A DNA stretch of 64,000 nucleotides from Acinetobacter pittii ANC 4050 (GCF_000399685.1 NZ_KB976987.1:1565184-1629183), one strand, 5' to 3'; shown: positions 38,353-45,793, numbered from the stretch's first letter. Notes: generated by a model from the sequence alone, not told the origin. Numbers and translations: made by a program.

Positions 38353-39684
38353 TTAATTTTTCAAAGAAGTTGCTTGTTCCAAACTCAACCCTTTGGTTTC
38401 TGGTGCCGTCATAATCGAAACAATCAAACCAAGTAGGGTGACACCTGCTGCTACAAACATCGTGTTGCCAATACCAATCGTGTCTAATGACATTGGAACC
38501 AGCCATGTACCCACCGCTGCGCCGATTCGAGAAAATGAAGTTGCCATACCAACACCAATCGCACGCATTTCTGTTGGAAAGAGTTCATTGGGATAAACCA
38601 ATTCCAAGACTTGTGCCCCACCAATTAATACGGCGTATGCACAGAACAAAACCAAGACCAGCATTTGTGAACCATCAGCAAATGCACCCAGACCTAGCAA
38701 TGCCAAACCTGACCATAAGAAACTGTGAATGATTAATTTACGACGACCCATCACATTGATCAGTTTGGTTGCAATAGCACAGCCCACCACGAACATTAAA
38801 GTAATTGCCACTGAACCATATTCAGCCCATGAGCCTTTAAGATTCATTGCATCTAAAACACGAGGTGCAAAGGAGTACACGGCAAACACAGGAATCACGG
38901 CACACATCCAAAACATCGAGCAGAAAAATACGCGTTTGCCATAGCCCGAAGCCAAGATTTGAGTAAGAGATAAATTTTTAACTTCTTTCTGAACAGGCAC
39001 ATTAGCAAGTGAAAAAGATGGTCCGTATACTTGTTTAATAATGGCTTCCGCTTCAGCATTACGACCTTTACTAATGAGCCAGCGTGGTGATTCTGGTGTA
39101 CCTATTCGGATTAAAATTAAAATCAGACCAATCACGGCAGGACTCGCAAATACCCAACGCCAAGCCTCGTTAAGATCCATCTTTAAAATCATATTGCCGA
39201 AGAGATAAGCTAGCATCGCACCAAAAAACCACATGATTGTAAGCATTGCTAAACGAGGGCCACGTGCTTTGGTCGGTAGAAACTCAGTCAGTAATGACCC
39301 GCCTGCGGCATATTCAAAACCGACTGCGATCCCGATCATGAAACGACATAAAAATAATACCCATCCGGAATCAGCCCAAAGCTGAGCTACAGAACATAAA
39401 ACAAATAAAGTTGGGGCAATGAAATACAGTTTCTTGCGCCCTATCAAGTCACTTAGCCAACCACCTAGAAAGCCGCCAAGAAACATGCCGAACAGAGCGG
39501 ATGCCGCAATCATGCCTTGCCAAAAATTGGTTAACTGTAATTGCGCAGCGGCCTGCATTAATGCAACGCCGATAATACTTAGAACATAGCCATCCAGTAG
39601 CCAACCACCACCTGTACGAATACTCAATAACTGATGAAATCCATTTACGGGCACATCATCAATTGACATATGATTCGTTGCCAT
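38353..39684 (-). CDS. MFS uptake transporter
   Basis: 443 residues with twelve predicted spans. Motif A copies are GGWLSDLIGRKK and VMGRRKL; TPESPRWLISKGR and ELFPTEMRAIGVG place it in the sugar-porter/metabolite:H+ symporter group. The start at 39684 is preceded by GGAG at good spacing; upstream in-frame codons lack support. It sits between the lyase and the oxidase genes, so it likely imports the substrate of the cluster. Whether that is a sugar acid, an amino acid or a betaine is not clear. Confidence 0.85.
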   Translation of the reverse strand: MATNHMSIDDVPVNGFHQLLSIRTGGGWLLDGYVLSIIGVALMQAAAQLQLTNFWQGMIAASALFGMFLGGFLGGWLSDLIGRKKLYFIAPTLFVLCSVAQLWADSGWVLFLCRFMIGIAVGFEYAAGGSLLTEFLPTKARGPRLAMLTIMWFFGAMLAYLFGNMILKMDLNEAWRWVFASPAVIGLILILIRIGTPESPRWLISKGRNAEAEAIIKQVYGPSFSLANVPVQKEVKNLSLTQILASGYGKRVFFCSMFWMCAVIPVFAVYSFAPRVLDAMNLKGSWAEYGSVAITLMFVVGCAIATKLINVMGRRKLIIHSFLWSGLALLGLGAFADGSQMLVLVLFCAYAVLIGGAQVLELVYPNELFPTEMRAIGVGMATSFSRIGAAVGTWLVPMSLDTIGIGNTMFVAAGVTLLGLIVSIMTAPETKGLSLEQATSLKN

Positions 39685-39854
39685 TTTTATCTCCAATACT
39701 CGTCCACCGAAGTGGATGTGTTTCCTACACATTTAAGAAATTTAAGGTTGAATAGCCCCTGCGAAACTGAAAACTCAATTTCGCTACCTTCGCTGTTTAA
39801 AGCTGTTTACCTAATTAATTTGATTTAAAACCTATAAACCTAATGCCACTTACA

Positions 39855-41180
39855 TCACTCTTCTAACCCTGCTTTTCTTTGCCCCCACCACAAGGTTGCA
39901 TTGACACCAATGGATAAGAATGGCTCAGGTGGAACTTTATTTGGACCTGAGGTTTCTAAAAGAAAATCAATCAAGTCACTACGCTGGCCTGCAATCCAGT
40001 CAGCTAACAACGTACCTGTGACTGTTCCGCGGGTAATTCCCAGACCGTTACAACACAATGCACCATAAACATTTGGAGCAAGTTGACCAAAGAAGCCTTT
40101 ATGGTTTTGCGACAATGCCAGTGAACCACTCCACGTATATTCAAAGTTAACGTCTGGCAACATCGGAAAACGGTTATCAAACGAACGCTGATGTTTATAA
40201 ATAAAACGCTCTAGACAATGCGGTTTCGGTTTTCCATTTGGGTTAAAACTAAAACTGTTGCGCATTAAAATACGGTTGTCATGGGTACGACGAACTGTAC
40301 TACCAAACGGGTCTGATGGAATCACACCCCAGAAATCCTTACCGCCTAATTCAGCTTGCTCACTTGGCGTTAAGGGACGAGTCATACTTGCATATAAAAA
40401 GACTGGCAACATGGTGCGTTTTAACTGTGAAAAACCAAAACGTTGCCCAAAAGCATTGTTCGCCAAAATCAACTTATCCGCAGTGATTTGACCAAGGTCG
40501 TGCTTCAATACCACTTTATCGCCGTATTCAACTTCAGTGATTGCTGTATTTTCATATAGCGTCACATTCGACGGTAAACTGTCTGCTAAACCTTTGACTA
40601 ACGCCGATGGTTGAAGCAGCATTGTTCCTGGTGTGAACAGTGCTTTTTTATAAAATGATGTTCCAATATGACTCGGTAATTCTGAACCATGAATGACTTG
40701 GTATTCTTGCCCGAGTTTGTCTAAGCCACGTTGATAAGCTTCCAAAACCTTGATACCACGGTCTTCTACGGCACCTTGATATTTACCGCTTGGACGCATG
40801 TGACAATCGATTGCGTGTTTTTTTACCAAGTCATGCAAAATAGACTGACCCAACAAATTTAACTTCAATGTTGTTTTGGCAATGTCGATATCACCGATAT
40901 AGTCTTCGGCACCAATATCATGTGGAAGATCAATTGCAAAACCCGCATTTCGACCAGCCGTACCAAAACCAACTTCTTGAGCTTCAATCAAGATCACTTC
41001 ATCATTTGGAAAATTAAGTGCCAATTGACGTGCTGCCGCCAAGCCCGTATAGCCTGCACCAATGACTGCCCAGCGCGCTGTACTTTTACCTCTATGGCTT
41101 GGTTTAACCATTCGTTTTGGGCTCAAGTGATACCATGCACATCGCTGGTCATCGGCAGGTAAGGCTGTAACTTTAGTCAT
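39855..41180 (-). CDS. FAD-dependent amine/amino-acid oxidoreductase (DAO family, PuuB-like)
   Basis: 441 residues. The N-terminal FAD-binding motif is WAVIGAGYTGLAAARQLALNFP, followed by ExxVGFGTAGRNAGFAID, which is typical of gamma-glutamylputrescine oxidase-type members of the DAO family; the C-terminal region has YTWSGSLALSQNHKGFFG and GLGITRGTVTG. It probably oxidises a C-N bond, giving an imine or aldehyde. I chose the ATG at 41178-41180, with GGAG eleven bases upstream; the longer frame needs a GTG. It fits as the first enzyme of the cluster, ahead of the lyase and aldehyde dehydrogenase. Confidence 0.82.
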   Translation of the reverse strand: MTKVTALPADDQRCAWYHLSPKRMVKPSHRGKSTARWAVIGAGYTGLAAARQLALNFPNDEVILIEAQEVGFGTAGRNAGFAIDLPHDIGAEDYIGDIDIAKTTLKLNLLGQSILHDLVKKHAIDCHMRPSGKYQGAVEDRGIKVLEAYQRGLDKLGQEYQVIHGSELPSHIGTSFYKKALFTPGTMLLQPSALVKGLADSLPSNVTLYENTAITEVEYGDKVVLKHDLGQITADKLILANNAFGQRFGFSQLKRTMLPVFLYASMTRPLTPSEQAELGGKDFWGVIPSDPFGSTVRRTHDNRILMRNSFSFNPNGKPKPHCLERFIYKHQRSFDNRFPMLPDVNFEYTWSGSLALSQNHKGFFGQLAPNVYGALCCNGLGITRGTVTGTLLADWIAGQRSDLIDFLLETSGPNKVPPEPFLSIGVNATLWWGQRKAGLEE

Positions 41181-41261
41181 TTCAAAAACTCCATTTATAT
41201 TTTCCACTCACCTACTTTTCCTGTAAGTGAAAGTATTATTTGTAAAAGGTTTTGCCTTTAA

Positions 41262-41939
41262 TTAATAAGTAAGTGGAATCTCAATACCTTCCGGAACAAC
41301 ATATTCAGTCATTCGACGGCGAGATAAATCCATGTGCACGCGGATCAGCTCACCGGCTTCACCTGCGTTGTGACGCTCTATGGCATCAATAATCTGGTCA
41401 TGTTGAATAACCGCTGTATCAAGATCTTCTTGCATATCTGATGAAGTCGGCTGGCGATAGAAAATCTTGCCCAAACGGGCATGATCAATCAGCAAACGCT
41501 CTAAACTCGGCATGAGATATGCATTTTGGGAAATTTTTCCTATTTCCAAATGAAATTGGTTGTTGTAGTAAACGCGACCTTCCAAATCATTTTCATCAAT
41601 GGCTTTACGAAATTGCATCTGGATTTCTTTTAACTGCTTAATATCAATTGAACTAGCATTAATTGCTGCCAATTGTGTCGTAGCGATATAAACTAATGGC
41701 GCAGCTAAAAAGAAATTACGTAGTGATTGATGGCTCATCGAAGAAACACGCGCAGCACGATTTGCTTCAAGCTCAAGGTAACCTTCGGCTGCCATTTGGC
41801 GGATGAGTTCACGAACGGGGGATCTGGAAATTCCAAATTCTTCGCTTAGGGATATTTCATCTACAATAGCGCCCGGCGCCAATTCCATACTAATAATGCG
41901 GCGTTTTAATGTTTCGGCTAAACGTATTTTCTTATCCAT
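41262..41939 (-). CDS. GntR-family regulator (FCD/VanR-type)
   Basis: About 225 residues. An N-terminal winged HTH (LAETLKRRIISMELAPGAIVDEISLSEEFGISRSPVRELIRQMAAEGYLEL) is followed by an all-helical FCD ligand-binding domain. The ATG at 41939 has GGAG eight bases upstream; another ATG lies six codons earlier. It is the first gene of the minus-strand catabolic cluster and most likely represses it until its substrate is present. The FCD domain usually binds carboxylic acids, consistent with an acid substrate. Confidence 0.88.
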   Translation of the reverse strand: MDKKIRLAETLKRRIISMELAPGAIVDEISLSEEFGISRSPVRELIRQMAAEGYLELEANRAARVSSMSHQSLRNFFLAAPLVYIATTQLAAINASSIDIKQLKEIQMQFRKAIDENDLEGRVYYNNQFHLEIGKISQNAYLMPSLERLLIDHARLGKIFYRQPTSSDMQEDLDTAVIQHDQIIDAIERHNAGEAGELIRVHMDLSRRRMTEYVVPEGIEIPLTY

Positions 41940-42210
41940 GTTAACCACTCCATCCATAAGCCTGAGCTCGGTTCCTACCTTCTATGGAAGATGTCTACAA
42001 TTTGTATAATTCTCCATTTCCCAAATAATACAATGTGTCTACAATCCAAAAAGATAAAGAAAAGGACAGAAAATATAATGGATTTACCTAAATGAATTTT
42101 TTTAGAGTTTCCATAACTCCGACGAAGAAGAATTTCCACATTGCCCAAAGCGTGCTAACATCCAAATTCTGACAATTACCAATGTCAAAATAATTTCTAG
42201 AGGAAATAAG

Positions 42211-42642
42211 ATGTTAAAAACTCAAAAAATCAACATCGTACAAGAATTTGATACACCTGTAGACAAAGTCTTTGCAACCTTAAGTGAGCATGAAAACCTA
42301 AGTAAACTTTTTGCACCTGCTAAAGTGACTCGTATTAGCAACGGAAAGGATGCGCGCAATGGTGTTGGTTCTGCTCGTAAAATGTCTATTCCACTCACCC
42401 CTTCATTTGTAGAAACAAATTTAGTCTACAAAGAAAATGAACTGATCGAGTATGCAATCACAAGCGGCATTAGCCCAATTAAAGCCCACCGTGGTGTCAT
42501 GAAATTTACTGACTTGGGAAATAATCGAAGTCGTTTAGATTACACCATTAGCTTTAAAGGCCGCGTGCCCTTTATTGGTCTTATTATCAAAAAAGCTTTA
42601 GAAAATGGCGTGAGCCGTGGACTTAAAAAACTTAAGTTTTAA
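42211..42642 (+). CDS. SRPBCC-family (polyketide cyclase-like) protein
   Basis: 143 residues with the START/Bet v1-like helix-grip pattern: QEFDTPVDKVFATLSEHENLSKLF at the N-terminus, TRISNGKDARNGVGSARKM, and a long C-terminal helix (IIKKALENGVSRGLKKL). Such proteins bind hydrophobic ligands. AGAGGAAATAAG precedes the ATG, and a strong terminator follows. It is a one-gene unit; the neighbouring TetR gene faces it and may not be related. Confidence 0.8.
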   Translation: MLKTQKINIVQEFDTPVDKVFATLSEHENLSKLFAPAKVTRISNGKDARNGVGSARKMSIPLTPSFVETNLVYKENELIEYAITSGISPIKAHRGVMKFTDLGNNRSRLDYTISFKGRVPFIGLIIKKALENGVSRGLKKLKF

Positions 42643-42658
42643 TCGCCGCATCTAAAAG

Positions 42659-42684
42659 AAAAAGCCCAGTTACGGGCTTTTTTT
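42659..42684 (+). terminator. Rho-independent terminator of the SRPBCC gene
   Basis: AAAGCCC-AGTTAC-GGGCTTTTTTT: seven-pair stem followed by a U-run. It also lies just past the 3' end of the convergent TetR gene. Confidence 0.9.
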
Positions 42685-42689
42685 AAGAT

Positions 42690-43256
42690 TTAAGTTGAAT
42701 GCTCAGATAGCATAAATAAAAAGTAATCTAGTAATTTATCCCGTTCATCTACGCTATTGGCACTTAATAACTGAACCATTGCTCCATCAATTGCAAATAG
42801 AAACATGTGTGCGTCTTTTATTGAAGCGCTAGTTTTGACAGTAAGAAGTAGCTTATAAATCTCATTTATAAACCAGTTTCTATAATCAATAACCACCCGA
42901 TAAGCCGTTGCATAGCACTTTTCAATTTCAAAAATTGCTTTAAATGGTAAACGGTAAAACCCTTCTAAATTGGCATGTAAAAAGTAAATTTGCTTGAGTT
43001 TATCGAACACCATAAGTTCACTGTATGAATTGATAATTGAAAGGACTTTTACTTTGAGCGCATCCGTTTGAAAGGTTAAACACATCTCGATGAGTCGTGC
43101 TTTTGAATGAAAGATGTTATAGAAAGTCGCTTTAGGAATTTTGGCCTCAGCAATAATTCGGTCAACCCCCACCGTGTTAAATCCATCTTGAGTAAATAAA
43201 TCTTTTGCCGTGTGCAGCACTCGTAGTGCTCTAAATGAAGGTTCTAAATTTTTCAT
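42690..43256 (-). CDS. TetR-family regulator (copy 1 of a paralogous pair)
   Basis: 188 residues. The HTH is LHTAKDLFTQDGFNTVGVDRIIAEAKIPKATFYNIFHSK; the ligand domain carries IYFLHANLEGFYRLPFKAIFEIEK and VVIDYRNWFINEIYKLLLTVK. A second gene at 58971-59525 encodes a clear paralogue, identical over long stretches of these same motifs. In both places the upstream DNA has matching hairpins and then a conserved structured element pointing away. The pair GAGATAG / CTATCTC at 43294-43300 and 43371-43377 is a candidate operator or stem. The ligand is unknown. Confidence 0.88.
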   Translation of the reverse strand: MKNLEPSFRALRVLHTAKDLFTQDGFNTVGVDRIIAEAKIPKATFYNIFHSKARLIEMCLTFQTDALKVKVLSIINSYSELMVFDKLKQIYFLHANLEGFYRLPFKAIFEIEKCYATAYRVVIDYRNWFINEIYKLLLTVKTSASIKDAHMFLFAIDGAMVQLLSANSVDERDKLLDYFLFMLSEHST

Positions 43257-43486
43257 ATATACCGCTTAAAATAATTTTTTGTTGTATCTAAAAGAGATAG
43301 AAATGCCGTCACTCTTAAAATGAGTGCTAAAAACAGGCACGCAAAAACGACACAATAAAGTTGTGCTCGCCTATCTCGGGTTTATTGTTGCTATGATTTT
43401 TGAGTCGTAATGATCTAAGGTTGTAGAAAACTTAGAGTCGATTAAACCAATTTATAGACTGTTTAAACGGTATAAATAGAGAGATT

Positions 43487-43753
43487 TTGGCAAAGGCCAA
43501 TAAATGAGAAGAATTAGTACGCATAGCGGACTCCTAGATGAAATAGAAGTTCTACCTAATCACTGTCAAATGATTATGGTGGCAGAACGAAGGCGGGTTG
43601 ACAGACCAGTCATCTAGGAACTGGCACGCACAAGGCGTCCCTCCTCCGTCCTACCGCTACGAAGGGGGACGAACGAGTTCAACACCAAAAAATTACTTTT
43701 TTGATGTTCTAGATGATAGCGGCCTGTCAAAGCCGACTGGCGATGTAGGCCAG
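43487..43753 (+). ncRNA. Structured RNA-like element, copy 1
   Basis: A multi-stem element that recurs at 59732-59981. In order: hairpin TTGGC/GCCAA (43487-43500); an ACTCC-containing stem; the conserved block ATGGTGGCAGAACGAAGG (43576-43593); a long-range stem TTGACAG (43598-43604) with CTGTCAA (43724-43730), extended by GTCATCTAG (43609-43617) with CTAGATGAT (43709-43717); hairpin CGTCCC/GGGACG (43636-43671); an A/U hairpin (43683-43706); and a terminal CTGGC/GCCAG hairpin (43737-43753). The other copy keeps the pairing with different bases, which argues for a real RNA. No Rfam family was recognised. A 73-codon open frame overlaps it and is probably incidental. Confidence 0.65.
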
Positions 43754-43940
43754 CACGCAAAGGATAGTATTCGCTCTTGTTGGCGTCAAGCGTGGGAAAT
43801 GACAATCGTATTAAAGTAGAGCGGTTGGAGTTTTGAGAAAAATTTAAGTAAATGGACAATCGAATAAATACTAATATAGAAAACCAACATCTTACCTAGA
43901 TAAAAAACTAGTCGATTTAATTTTTATAAATAATTAGATT

Positions 43941-43968
43941 TTGTTCTTGAAAAATAAACCATTATCCT
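43941..43968 (+). promoter_or_regulatory. Candidate promoter for the repeat RNA / RT transcript
   Basis: TTGTTC (43941-43946), a 16-base spacer and TATCCT (43963-43968) resemble a sigma-70 promoter. Transcription would start around 43975, just before the first long direct repeat. The match is moderate and the call is based on position. Confidence 0.35.
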
Positions 43969-44000
43969 CATTATTGTTAGAACGTAGCTTCCAATTTTCA

Positions 44001-44127
44001 TCTTTGCGAGTTGCGCTGCACGTATCCAAGCGGCAATGTGATACCACGGTCACTAGTTGGTCATGGGTATCTGGCGTGTCTCTGGCCTATTCATTCGCGC
44101 ATGACGTGGTGAGTCGGGATGAGATTC
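44001..44127 (+). repeat. Long direct repeat, copy 1 (127 bp)
   Basis: Starts TCTTTGCGAGTTGCGCTGCA and ends GTCGGGATGAGATTC. It equals copy 2 (44397-44523) except for three adjacent bases, ATG at 44036-44038 here. The start-to-start distance is 396 bp. No third copy was noticed in the window. Confidence 0.97.
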
Positions 44128-44318
44128 TTAGTTTGGGCCCGTCTTCTTCCCTAGGTAATGTCGGGAAGGCGGGTAAAGAGCGTGTGGGGCAGCCCATGAG
44201 CACGGATGGGGAAGCGCGTAAGTCGTCGCCTCACTCTGGCTATGTTTTCGGATGGCTTTTATACGGTCTTTGTACCTTATTAAGTCATTTATACATCTGT
44301 TATTGGGAGGATTTTGAT

Positions 44319-44534
44319 TTGAGTGAACTAAATAACTTAATATTGCGTCTCATTCTCATTTGCTCGGCGGCGGCTGCACGGTTTACGGTTTGCATCTCTT
44401 TGCGAGTTGCGCTGCACGTATCCAAGCGGCATACTGATACCACGGTCACTAGTTGGTCATGGGTATCTGGCGTGTCTCTGGCCTATTCATTCGCGCATGA
44501 CGTGGTGAGTCGGGATGAGATTCCACCTCTTTAA
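44319..44534 (+). CDS. Possible small ORF spanning the spacer and repeat 2 (TTG start)
   Basis: GGAGG at 44306-44310 stands eight bases before TTG at 44319, giving a 71-residue product that starts SELNNLILRLILICSAAAAR after the initiator and ends DEIPPL, nine bases past the second repeat. The N-terminal third is hydrophobic. The frame is continuous with the stop-free frame across the whole 396-nt repeat unit. It may be a real small protein, the genomic trace of a repeat-cDNA reading frame, or chance. It is reported because of the ribosome-binding site and the frame continuity. Confidence 0.35.
   Translation: MSELNNLILRLILICSAAAARFTVCISLRVALHVSKRHTDTTVTSWSWVSGVSLAYSFAHDVVSRDEIPPL
44397..44523 (+). 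repeat. Long direct repeat, copy 2 (127 bp)
   Basis: Second copy of the 44001-44127 repeat, identical except for TAC at 44432-44434 in place of ATG. It ends 49 bp before the RT start codon. Because the offset is 396 (132 codons), both copies are in the same reading frame. Confidence 0.97.
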
Positions 44535-44572
44535 CGCAAACCTAGGGTTAGACATTTGCGGCAAGAATTACG

Positions 44573-45793
44573 ATGACAAAAAAAGTAAAAACTGCATTAG
44601 TTCAGGTCGCGAGCCTTGCTAATCTTGAAGAAGCTTGGGACCATATTTGGAAAAATTCAAAAAAACAATCTAAAAGCTCATTGGATTTAAACAACATAAG
44701 CCTCAATGATTTTAATCACAATAAAAAACAGCTATTGAAAAAAATTTCAAAAAAGTTGTTAGATAGATCTTATGGATTTAGTGATCTCCATCCGTTTTTA
44801 GTTCCTAAAGCGAATGGTAAATATAGGTTAATTTGTGTACCGACTATTGAAGACCGTATAGTACAACGAGCCTTATTAAATGTATTGAACAATTATTATC
44901 ATAATCAACTTGATAATGGTATAAGCTATGGTTTTATCAGTAAAAAAACAGTTAAAGATGCGGCTAAGAAAGCCTGTGAACTTCGAAAGACGCATAATTG
45001 GGTTTATAAAACTGATATAACTGCATTTTTCGATAATGTAGACCGTGAAAAACTTAAGGAAAAAGTTAAATCTTTAGTTAAACATCGCTCCCTCCATCCT
45101 CTATTATTTTCGATAATAAATCGTGAAGTACGAATTACTTCAAATTCTCAAGGATCAAGGATTAAAAAACTTGGAATTAGAAGAGGACATGGTGTCCGTC
45201 AAGGAATGCCTTTGTCTCCTTTTTTTGCAAATTTATTTTTAGGAACTTTTGATAATGAAATTAAAGCTACTGGTTTTAGGGCTGTAAGATATGCCGATGA
45301 TTTAATTTTCTTTGCTAAGAGTAAGCATGAATGTGAACAAATTGACAGTTTTTGCCGTACATCTTTAAAAAAATTAGATTTAGATATTCCCCTACTTGGT
45401 GAATTAAATTCAAAGACAGTAATTTACAACCCAAACGAAACAGTTGAGTTCTTGGGATTAGGTTTAAGTAAGAAAAAATGTAATGCTGACTATGAGCTTA
45501 TTTTGACAAATGAACAATTACAAATGATCCGTACGGAATTACTACAATTAGGCTCAATCAAACAACTACTGGATAGTAATATTAAGTTAGCTAATCTTGG
45601 GATTGCTATTGAATCACGTATATCTGGATATAAAGCTGCATACTCAGATTGTATTACTAACTATACTGAACTTGAAAACCACATGATTGATTTACATCAG
45701 AAAGTTCTCCATAGAATATACGGAGTTGGTGGTTTAAATATTAACTTAAGTTCACTTTCTAGTGAAAATAGAAAATTTCTTGGTTTAACTTAA
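44573..45793 (+). CDS. Stand-alone reverse transcriptase, unknown-group / defence-type
   Basis: 406 residues. RT blocks in order: FLVPKANGKYRLICVPT and EDRIVQRALLNVL (~76-105); SYGF; motif with first catalytic aspartate KTDITAFFDNV (D148); RRGHGVRQGMPLSPFFANLFL (~203-223); the catalytic YADD at 240-243; and a thumb-like helical tail ending RKFLGLT. It lacks the retron NAxxH and VTG motifs, and no maturase-X or HNH domain follows, so it is neither a clear retron nor a complete intron protein. Its layout fits the unknown-group RTs, several of which are anti-phage (DRT) systems with an upstream non-coding RNA. The locus lies between ordinary chromosomal genes and has no transposase. Exact group unassigned. 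Confidence 0.88.
   Translation: MTKKVKTALVQVASLANLEEAWDHIWKNSKKQSKSSLDLNNISLNDFNHNKKQLLKKISKKLLDRSYGFSDLHPFLVPKANGKYRLICVPTIEDRIVQRALLNVLNNYYHNQLDNGISYGFISKKTVKDAAKKACELRKTHNWVYKTDITAFFDNVDREKLKEKVKSLVKHRSLHPLLFSIINREVRITSNSQGSRIKKLGIRRGHGVRQGMPLSPFFANLFLGTFDNEIKATGFRAVRYADDLIFFAKSKHECEQIDSFCRTSLKKLDLDIPLLGELNSKTVIYNPNETVEFLGLGLSKKKCNADYELILTNEQLQMIRTELLQLGSIKQLLDSNIKLANLGIAIESRISGYKAAYSDCITNYTELENHMIDLHQKVLHRIYGVGGLNINLSSLSSENRKFLGLT

Larger units (their letters stand above)
43975..44572 (+). ncRNA. Putative template RNA upstream of the reverse transcriptase
   Basis: About 600 bp between the candidate promoter and the RT start, richer in G+C than the DNA before it. It contains two 127-bp direct repeats with a 269-bp spacer. 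Foldable parts include, in each repeat, GATACCA with TGGGTATC, or alternatively ACCACGgTCA with TGACGTGGT; and in the spacer CCCG-tctt-CTTCCC (44138-44151) with GGGAAG-g-CGGG (44163-44173). Many defence-associated RTs use a non-coding RNA encoded directly upstream as template. That this block plays such a role is inferred from position and structure. Confidence 0.5.

Noticed and set aside
38258-38506. Small open frame between the DapA-family and MFS genes
   Set aside because: It is an alternate frame overlapping the ends of both genes, with no ribosome-binding site.
43598-43819. 73-codon open frame over the structured element
   Set aside because: It has no ribosome-binding site and its sequence is constrained by RNA pairing; the second copy of the element has a stop in the matching frame.
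44001-44523. Diversity-generating retroelement template/variable repeats
   Set aside because: The copies differ by one contiguous triplet, not at scattered adenines, and neither copy lies in a C-type-lectin-like target gene.
44001-44523. CRISPR array or simple tandem repeat
   Set aside because: There are only two copies, each 127 bp, with a 269-bp spacer.
43941-44534. A normal 197-codon gene with an internal duplication
   Set aside because: The apparent start is a TTG inside the promoter-like sequence without a Shine-Dalgarno, and the near-perfect DNA identity of the repeats is more than protein constraint would keep. It remains a possible alternative.
44573-45793. The RT as a retron
   Set aside because: The typical NAxxH and VTG motifs are not present, and the upstream DNA has long direct repeats rather than the inverted a1/a2 repeats flanking an msr-msd.
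43941-45793. Group II intron with its protein
   Set aside because: The protein ends soon after the thumb-like helices with no maturase-X tail signature or HNH domain, and I saw no domain V-like hairpin after it.
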